Made by a program: the position numbers and the translations under genes. Below the pieces are notes generated by a model. That model saw only the letters and a list, made by a program, of their open reading frames with translations. It was not told the origin of the DNA and searched no databases. Below are positions 57,944 to 64,000 of a stretch of DNA of 64,000 nucleotides, piece by piece. Positions within the stretch are counted from its first letter, which is position 1. Every line of letters begins with the position of its first letter. The stretch is from Muribaculaceae bacterium (GTDB lineage Bacteria; Bacteroidota; Bacteroidia; Bacteroidales; Muribaculaceae), in assembly GCA_017557625.1 (NCBI GenBank), contig JAFYYG010000037.1, positions 50,604-114,603 of the forward strand, read 5' to 3'.

Positions 57944-60034
57944 ATGAACAAATTCATTTTTGTTGCTATGGCTTTTGTCATGGCAATCCTTAGCAATATA
58001 AATTTATATGCTCAAGAGTGTGAGGACTCATTGGCGTCGGTACACTTGGGCAACGTTGTGATAACCGCCAACCACTCAGCCACCCTGCAGCGATTGGCTC
58101 CCGCTATGATCCAAGTGACTGGGCGGAGACTGCTTGATGCGGTGAATGCCGCGTGTGTGGGCGACGCCTTGTCGTTCCAACCTGGTGTGCGCATCGAGGA
58201 CGATTGTAGCAACTGCGGTTATAAGCAGGCTCGTATCAATGGCCTCGATGGACATTACTCTCAAATCCTTATCGACTCACGACCTGTGTTCTCAGCTGTT
58301 AGCAACCTATATGGCATAGAACAGCTGCCGTCGTGCATGATTAACCAGATTGAGGTAATGCGAGGAGGCGGCTCGGCTCTTTATGGCGCATCATCAGTTG
58401 CTGGCACTATCAACATCATAACACGTAACCCGTCAAGCAACAGCATTGAAGCAAGCCACACAATTACTTCAATAGGCTGTGGCGGCACTTTCGACAATAA
58501 CACATCACTGAATGCGTCACTCATCGATGACGACATCACTAAAGGCATAACCGTCTTTGCCAACAACCGCTATCGCCAAGGCTACAGTCACACCGAAGAC
58601 GGCTATACAACCCTACCCCGCTTAGACATGCAGACAATCGGAACCAAGATGTTCTACAAACCCAATGCCCGCTCACAATTGGCACTCACCTACTATTTCA
58701 TGCACGACTCCCGCCGCGGCGGCAACAAGATGCATGAGAGTCCCGAGAACAGCAACATCTGCGAGCAGGCACGCCACAATATGCACAACGCCAATCTGTC
58801 GTGGGAATGGACAAGCTACGACCACAAGTGGCATTACGATGTCTATGCAGCAATTGCTTCAATCAACCGCCACAGCTACACTGGCGGCTATGGCACCGAC
58901 GAAGACCCTGATCCCGATGCGGCACTATACTTCAGTCGTACCACCGACTTAACTTGGATGCTGGGAACACTTGGCAGATACAGCTTCGACAAACTGCTAT
59001 TCCTTCCTGCCCAACTCACCATCGGCTTTGAATATAACAACGACCGCCTTCGTGATATCGCCCTCGGTTACGACTTCGAGACCAAACAGTCAACACACAT
59101 CACAAGCGGATATTTCCAGAACGAGTGGAAAAACGAAAAATGGAGTTTTCTGATTGGCGCACGCATCGACAAGCACAACCTTGTAAAACACGCTATTTTC
59201 AGTCCACGTGTCAATCTACGATATAGCCCATCTGAGAAACTCACACTACGCGCCACCTATGGTGAAGGTTTCCGTGCTCCGCAGATTTTCGATGAGGAGA
59301 TGCATATCGAGATGGCTGCCGGCAATCGTTTCAAGATTCATCTTGCCGATGGGCTGAAAGAGGAGCGCAGCCGCACCTTCACCCTTTCGGCCAATGGCTA
59401 CCATTCGTTTGAAACATTCAACTTCAACTGGATGATAGAGGGGTTCTACACCTCTTTAAATAATGTTTTTGCTGAGAGGGAGACCGAGATTGTTGACCCG
59501 CAAGGCTGCAGCGTCATCGAGCGTTACAATGGCAGTGGAGCAAAGGTGATGGGATTGTCAACAACCCTTGACTTCATGTTCTCCCGTATTCTTGACATCG
59601 AGATGGGGGCGACAGTTCAACGAAGCCGTTACAACGAAGCCGAGCAATGGAGCGATGACATCGCGCCGCAGCGCAAAATGTTCCGAACACCTAATGCCTA
59701 CGGCTACTGCAATGTGAAAGTGACTCCATTCAACAACTTCGATATCGACATCACTGGCACATGCACTGGCAGTATGTTGGTCCAACACTATGAAAGCAGC
59801 GGCACTCCAGTTGATGTTGAGGTCAACACCCCCACCTTCTGGGACATGAGCATGAAGCTGTCTTACAACTTCAATATAACCCGCAGACTTCAGATGAACC
59901 TCAATAGCGGTATCATCAACATCTTCAACCAGTTCCAAAAAGACCTCGACCCAGGTCCCGAGCGCGACAGTGCCTATATTTATGGTCCATCACTGCCTCG
60001 AAGCATTTATTTTGGTATTGGATTTAAACTGTAG
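57944..60034 (+). CDS. TonB-dependent outer-membrane receptor (Cys-containing plug)
   Basis: This 696-residue receptor's signal peptide is MNKFIFVAMAFVMAILSNIN (start at 57944; an upstream ATG at 57884 would add a non-signal extension). The plug domain contains VVITANHSA, the TonB-plug core GVRIEDDCSNCGYKQARING and MRGGGSALYGASSVAGTINI. The beta-barrel ends in a typical outer-membrane C terminus (YFGIGFKL, final aromatic region). The CxxC in the plug and a Cys near the mature N terminus are noteworthy beside the preceding Cys/His-rich protein. It is of the FepA/BtuB-like group without an N-terminal carboxypeptidase-like domain or SusD partner. Substrate unknown; metal chelate or cofactor uptake is more likely than glycan. 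Confidence 0.9.
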   Translation: MNKFIFVAMAFVMAILSNINLYAQECEDSLASVHLGNVVITANHSATLQRLAPAMIQVTGRRLLDAVNAACVGDALSFQPGVRIEDDCSNCGYKQARINGLDGHYSQILIDSRPVFSAVSNLYGIEQLPSCMINQIEVMRGGGSALYGASSVAGTINIITRNPSSNSIEASHTITSIGCGGTFDNNTSLNASLIDDDITKGITVFANNRYRQGYSHTEDGYTTLPRLDMQTIGTKMFYKPNARSQLALTYYFMHDSRRGGNKMHESPENSNICEQARHNMHNANLSWEWTSYDHKWHYDVYAAIASINRHSYTGGYGTDEDPDPDAALYFSRTTDLTWMLGTLGRYSFDKLLFLPAQLTIGFEYNNDRLRDIALGYDFETKQSTHITSGYFQNEWKNEKWSFLIGARIDKHNLVKHAIFSPRVNLRYSPSEKLTLRATYGEGFRAPQIFDEEMHIEMAAGNRFKIHLADGLKEERSRTFTLSANGYHSFETFNFNWMIEGFYTSLNNVFAERETEIVDPQGCSVIERYNGSGAKVMGLSTTLDFMFSRILDIEMGATVQRSRYNEAEQWSDDIAPQRKMFRTPNAYGYCNVKVTPFNNFDIDITGTCTGSMLVQHYESSGTPVDVEVNTPTFWDMSMKLSYNFNITRRLQMNLNSGIINIFNQFQKDLDPGPERDSAYIYGPSLPRSIYFGIGFKL

Positions 60035-60138
60035 TTTATACTTGATGAGCAGACGTGTTGACATGGTAATAACACAGTAATAAAATAATAAAAAAACATT
60101 TTTCTTTTATATTTCACTCAACTTGCAATATTTTTCGC

Positions 60139-60146
60139 TAATTTTG
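60139..60146 (+). promoter_or_regulatory. -7 box for the S9 peptidase gene
   Basis: TAATTTTG followed by CAAT, 60 nt before the ATG, matches TAnnTTTG. No -33 element seen. Confidence 0.5.
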
Positions 60147-60206
60147 CAATTTATTATGGACATAATCATAAAAAACAAATATCAATCACATTAACAACTA
60201 TCTTTT

Positions 60207-62432
60207 ATGAATCGTATTAAAACAACACTTATGGCATCATTAGCTGCATTGATGGCATTTGCTTCAAATGGTGGCAACGAGGCGACAACCCCAAGTGAAA
60301 GTCCCAGCCCAGCTACCGAAGACAGGACATTCACTCCCGAAGTGATGCTGTCGTTAGGCAGAGTCGGTGATCCACAAGTATCACCCGACTGCAAGCAGAT
60401 TCTCTTTAACGTTAATTATCAAAACATTGAGGAGAACAAAGGAAACAGCGACCTATGGCTCATCGACATCGACGGCAAGAAACCCGCCAAGAGCATCACC
60501 AGCACCTCATCAAGCGAGTATAACGCTGTGTGGCTCAACAACGGCGAGAAAATCGCATTCATTTATCAAGGGCAGGTATGGACTATGAACCCCGACGGCA
60601 GCGGACGCCAGCAGGTGAGCAACCTCAAGAATGGCGTTGACGGCTTCGTAATATCGCCCGACGGCAAGAAGATTGTAATGATCAGCAACGTAAAGTATGG
60701 CAAAACCCTCCCCACCGACCATTATCCCGAGCTCGACAAGGCCAATGCCCGCATCATAGATGACATGATGTATAAGCACTGGGATGAGTGGGTCACAGAA
60801 GTGCCACACCCCTTTGTGGCCGATTTCACTGGGAACTCCGTGGGAGAGGCTACCGACATACTCGAAGGCACCGAATATGAGTCGCCAATGAAACCCTGGG
60901 GAGGCATCGAGTCATTGGCTTGGACGGCTGACAGCAAGCAGGTAATCTACGTGTGCCGCAAAAAGAGTGGCAAAGATTATGCCTACTCAACCAATAGCGA
61001 CCTCTACCTCTACGACGTGGCTCAGGGCAAGACCGTGAAGAACCTTACCGAAGGAATGATGGGTTATGACACTAATCCTCGAGTCTATAAAGATAAAGTG
61101 GCGTTCCTCTCGATGGAGCATGACGGCTATGAGGCCGACAAGAACCGTATCTTCGTCCTCGACATGAAGACTGGAGCAAAGACTGACTTAACCGAAAACT
61201 GGGACTACAGTGCCGACGACCTCGCCTGGTCACCCGACGGCAAGTTCATCTATTTCCTCGCCCCTTATCAGGGAACAATTCCCATGTTCCGAGTAAACGT
61301 TGATACAAAAAAGGTGGAAACTGTGACTCCTGGCATTGACGACTGGCACGACTATGCAGCTATTGTTCCCGTTAAGGGTAACAAGCTGATTACCGTCCGC
61401 CACAGCTATGCCGAGCCTAACGAAATTTTCAGCGTTGAGATGGGCAAGCAACCTGTGAAACTGACATCGATTAACGACAATATTCTCAGCAAGGTTGACG
61501 ATATCACCATGCGCAAGGAAATCGTCAAGACCACCGACGGAAAAGACATGACAGTATGGGTTGTTCTTCCACCAAACTTCGACCCAAACAAGAAATATCC
61601 TTCTATATTCTTCTGCGAAGGCGGTCCTCAGTCGCCAGTGAGCCAGTTCTTCTCTTATCGCTGGAACTTCAAGCTCATGGCAAGCCAGGGCTATGTAGTA
61701 ATCGCGCCTAACCGTCGCGGTTTGCCAGGATTTGGTACCGAGTGGAACGCACAAATCAGTGGCGACTATGGAGGCCAAAACATGCGCGACTACATGAGCG
61801 CAGCCAACCACATGAAACAGCAGCCTTACATCGACGGCGACCGCATGGGAGCTGTGGGCGCAAGCTATGGCGGCTACTCAGTATACTGGCTTGCCGGCAA
61901 CCACAACAACACCTTTGCCTGCTTCCTCGCTCATGCCGGAATCTTCAATATCGAGGCGCAATACCTTGAGACCGAAGAAATGTGGTTTGTTCAATGGGAC
62001 CTCGGAGGTCCGCGTTGGGATAAAAACAATGCTATCGCACAGAAATCCTATCGTGAGGCAAACCCTATCAACTTCATTGAAAACTGGAACACTCCTATCA
62101 TGATTACCGCTGGCGAACTTGACTACCGCATCGTCTTCACCCAAGCCTGCCAAGCATTTAACGCTGCGCAGATTCGCGGAATACCATCACGCATGGTGCT
62201 CTTCCCCGAAGAGAACCACTGGATTCTGCGTCCACAGAACGCGCTGGTTTGGCATCGCGAGTATTTCCGATGGCTTGACACTTGGCTCAAGCCAGGCAGC
62301 AAGGCAGCAAGAGACTACAAAGCTGAGCAAGACGCCAAAGCACGCATCAAGGCCGAGGAGAATAAAGGCCCTAAGACCCCGATGCCCGAGGTACAGAATA
62401 ACTTGCATATTACCAACCCCGACTTGAGATAA
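60207..62432 (+). CDS. Secreted S9 family peptidase (dipeptidyl peptidase 5-like)
   Basis: This 741-residue protein has a signal peptide (residues 1-20). An N-terminal beta-propeller (about 40-470) has WSPDGK-type repeats (QVSPDCKQILF, VISPDGKKIVM, AWSPDGKFIYF). The C-terminal alpha/beta-hydrolase domain carries catalytic Ser553 in GASYGGYSVYW, Asp in TAGELDYRI and His in PEENHWI near residue 671. The layout is that of prolyl-oligopeptidase family enzymes of the DPP5/acylaminoacyl-peptidase type, which release dipeptides in the periplasm of Bacteroidetes. It has its own -7 box and terminator. Confidence 0.92.
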   Translation: MNRIKTTLMASLAALMAFASNGGNEATTPSESPSPATEDRTFTPEVMLSLGRVGDPQVSPDCKQILFNVNYQNIEENKGNSDLWLIDIDGKKPAKSITSTSSSEYNAVWLNNGEKIAFIYQGQVWTMNPDGSGRQQVSNLKNGVDGFVISPDGKKIVMISNVKYGKTLPTDHYPELDKANARIIDDMMYKHWDEWVTEVPHPFVADFTGNSVGEATDILEGTEYESPMKPWGGIESLAWTADSKQVIYVCRKKSGKDYAYSTNSDLYLYDVAQGKTVKNLTEGMMGYDTNPRVYKDKVAFLSMEHDGYEADKNRIFVLDMKTGAKTDLTENWDYSADDLAWSPDGKFIYFLAPYQGTIPMFRVNVDTKKVETVTPGIDDWHDYAAIVPVKGNKLITVRHSYAEPNEIFSVEMGKQPVKLTSINDNILSKVDDITMRKEIVKTTDGKDMTVWVVLPPNFDPNKKYPSIFFCEGGPQSPVSQFFSYRWNFKLMASQGYVVIAPNRRGLPGFGTEWNAQISGDYGGQNMRDYMSAANHMKQQPYIDGDRMGAVGASYGGYSVYWLAGNHNNTFACFLAHAGIFNIEAQYLETEEMWFVQWDLGGPRWDKNNAIAQKSYREANPINFIENWNTPIMITAGELDYRIVFTQACQAFNAAQIRGIPSRMVLFPEENHWILRPQNALVWHREYFRWLDTWLKPGSKAARDYKAEQDAKARIKAEENKGPKTPMPEVQNNLHITNPDLR

Positions 62433-62459
62433 AAACAACTATAGAAACCACCAAAATAA

Positions 62460-62491
62460 AAAATGCGCCAACTGATGATGGCGCATTTTTT
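62460..62491. terminator. Terminator between the S9 peptidase and the starch-binding protein gene
   Basis: AAAATGCGCCA (62460-62470) pairs perfectly with TGGCGCATTTT (62479-62489) with Ts on both strands. It lies between two convergent genes and can serve both. Confidence 0.88.
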
Positions 62492-62526
62492 ATAATAGCA
62501 GCAAATCGGGTCCTAAGCATTCATAA

Positions 62527-64000
62527 TCATTCAATGCCCAAAATGACATTGTAAACAGTAGTGACATCGGCGCTTGTGATTTCGCCATCACCAGTTTGGT
62601 CACCGTTAACCAAATTGCTTGTGTCACCCATCAGCATAAAGTCGTAGAGTGCTGTAACATCGGCAGCTGTCACATTGCCATCACCATTAACGTCACCATG
62701 AATGGCAGTGCCGGCACCGGGAATGAATCTCACATGATATAAGCGTCCTCCATTATCGTAACGCAGGCGGTCACCCACTTCATCTTCATAACTTGAGATG
62801 AAATCAAAACTCAGAATATAGGTCTGTCCCGCTTCCAATCCCTGCAGGATATTAAGGTTGATGTTGTCGGCAACCCATTTTCCGTCCTCGGTTTTAGTGG
62901 CGTGAATCGAAAGCCATCCGTCATTAGATTCACCTTCTTTATATATTGCGTAATCCATAAAAATGTCCTCCACATCAATATTCACGTCAACCTCAAACCT
63001 GTTGAGATAGAAGTTGTTTATAGGACTTTCAATCATCACATCCTCAAAACCTGATGCTGGAAGTTGTTCGGTGAAAAACTCATTATCCACGTTTGCGGTA
63101 ATCTTAACAGCTGTTATGGCAGGCGCACTTCCTTCCATATTGAGAATGTATTGGCAGTTGTAGGTCTGCTTGTAGTTGTCCCACATATCGTAAACAGGTT
63201 GAGAATAAACAGTGACATAGAACGCCTTATCGGCAGGCAGCGAATTGGGGCTCAATGTCATAGTCCCTAGGCATTTGACATCCATCTCATCCATGTGCTG
63301 ACCGGCGTTAAGAAGACAGCCTTCAGGGAGAGTATAGTCTTTCTTAAGGTCGAAGCCTACGATGTGAAGGTTATTATAGTCAATGAACTGATTAGGCAAC
63401 AATTGAACATCGCCAAGATAGAGACGCTTGATGTTGTTCTGGACTGTCATCGCCTGTCCTGCCATCTGCTCGGTAACACGCATGAACATCGGCTCCCAGT
63501 AGTTAGGGTCACTCAAGTCGCCTTGCGAGAAGAAAGCAGGTTTAGAAGGGTCGATAGGCTCGATAATGAGCTGGAATTGCGGACCGTTGCCTTTTCCCCA
63601 CTCGTAAGTATTGAGAGTGAACTTGTAATTGCCAGTGTTGTTGACTCCCACAAACTCAATGTAATTATCAGTAATCACAGGTTCCAGCAGCTCAATTCCG
63701 CCATTAGGGTTAGGAACGGTGTAGAGCAGCTTGCCTGAGAGGTTGTAAACACCACCAGCCACATAGTTGAGGTCGGCAGTCTGGGTAGAACCATTGTTGA
63801 AGATGATGAATTCGGTGCGGTCAGCTTCATTAATGTCAGGACCTATCCACTGGTAAACTGGACTGCCATCAGAGGTGTTGCCAACATAATTGATGGGATC
63901 TCCAGGCCAAGTTCCAGAGGTGGTGAAGTTGGTTCCTGTAGTGTTGCTCCAAACCCACACGTTGCACTTGGTCCAGCTCTTAGGAGCGATGAAATAGGCA
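62527..64000 (-). CDS. Starch-binding (CBM26-like) protein with C-terminal dockerin-like module, N terminus beyond the window
   Basis: The frame is open to base 64000, so the start lies outside and at least 491 residues are present. The first visible residues read AYFIAPKSWTKCNVWVWSNT, then PVYQWIGPDI and TEFIIFNNGSTQTADLNYV with GGVYN, the signature of starch-binding module 26 in Bacteroidetes surface amylases. Several beta-sandwich-like regions follow without a recognisable catalytic motif. The last 60 residues contain two dockerin-type loops, DVNGDGNVTAADVTALYDFM and DQTGDGEITSADVTTVYNVI. Likely an exported glycan-binding protein, or the tail of an alpha-amylase whose catalytic domain is off-window. 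It ends at the shared terminator 62460-62491. Confidence 0.78.
   Translation of the reverse strand, partial: AYFIAPKSWTKCNVWVWSNTTGTNFTTSGTWPGDPINYVGNTSDGSPVYQWIGPDINEADRTEFIIFNNGSTQTADLNYVAGGVYNLSGKLLYTVPNPNGGIELLEPVITDNYIEFVGVNNTGNYKFTLNTYEWGKGNGPQFQLIIEPIDPSKPAFFSQGDLSDPNYWEPMFMRVTEQMAGQAMTVQNNIKRLYLGDVQLLPNQFIDYNNLHIVGFDLKKDYTLPEGCLLNAGQHMDEMDVKCLGTMTLSPNSLPADKAFYVTVYSQPVYDMWDNYKQTYNCQYILNMEGSAPAITAVKITANVDNEFFTEQLPASGFEDVMIESPINNFYLNRFEVDVNIDVEDIFMDYAIYKEGESNDGWLSIHATKTEDGKWVADNINLNILQGLEAGQTYILSFDFISSYEDEVGDRLRYDNGGRLYHVRFIPGAGTAIHGDVNGDGNVTAADVTALYDFMLMGDTSNLVNGDQTGDGEITSADVTTVYNVILGIE

Overview
The window is bacterial chromosome from a gut-type Bacteroidales, most likely Muribaculaceae or a Prevotella-like relative. 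This rests on three things. Bacteroidetes-type -7 boxes (TAnnTTTG) sit before many genes, about eight with a TTG/TTTG 19-20 nt upstream. Many gene neighbourhoods are Bacteroidales-typical: yicC-gmk-nadD, surA/ppiD/ostA-mutL, tig..clpP-clpX-recQ and the sodium-pumping methylmalonyl-CoA decarboxylase operon. Secreted proteins carry dockerin-like EF-hand pairs, BspA-type leucine-rich repeats, a FISUMP repeat protein, a CBM26-like starch-binding module and a T9SS-like tail. I see no rRNA, tRNA, CRISPR array, prophage or intact insertion sequence. Family names come from reading motifs; no database search was possible.

Layout. 1-14400 is mostly housekeeping: a B3/4-domain protein (cut by the window edge), a secreted C1 peptidase, a nitrilase/acyltransferase pair, a phosphohexomutase, an M18 aminopeptidase, DUF5063, nadD, gmk, yicC, tsaB, DUF4290, rimM, an OmpA-type protein and proS. 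14400-18500 is accessory: a MITE-like inverted-repeat element, a broken copy of a small secreted protein, a dockerin-tailed exported protein, the intact small protein, and a lipoprotein-TPR-membrane-HTH regulator. 18500-28500 holds dnaA, an MCE/MlaD protein, pheS, nth, an unusual HD-domain/Ogt fusion, mutL and ostA-like. 28500-42430 holds two parvulin-type chaperones, recQ, clpX, clpP, trigger factor and dnaK, with a large BspA-type LRR gene between tig and clpP. 42690-49950 has a three-repeat FISUMP protein and the operon for methylmalonyl-CoA epimerase and Na+-translocating methylmalonyl-CoA decarboxylase (propionate formation from succinate). 50160-64000 has a second LRR protein, tadA, two tandem paralogous esterases, ansA, a small membrane protein, tdk, trpB2, a Cys/His-rich exported protein followed by a TonB-dependent receptor, an S9 peptidase, and a starch-binding dockerin protein cut by the right edge.

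The most unusual signal is not a gene. Many intergenic spacers are built from degenerate short repeats with strict 7-nt periodicity (GATAACT-like, GATAAAC-like, GATCCCC-like) or 8-nt periodicity (nnnACAAG-like). They often start right after one stop codon and run to the next start codon or into a -7 box. The spacer before proS is 17 consecutive heptamers, 16 of which begin with G. Two unlinked genes (DUF4290 and pheS) share a near-identical 37-nt module made of three heptamers plus a promoter box. I regard this heptamer/octamer spacer system as the best candidate for something undescribed in this lineage.
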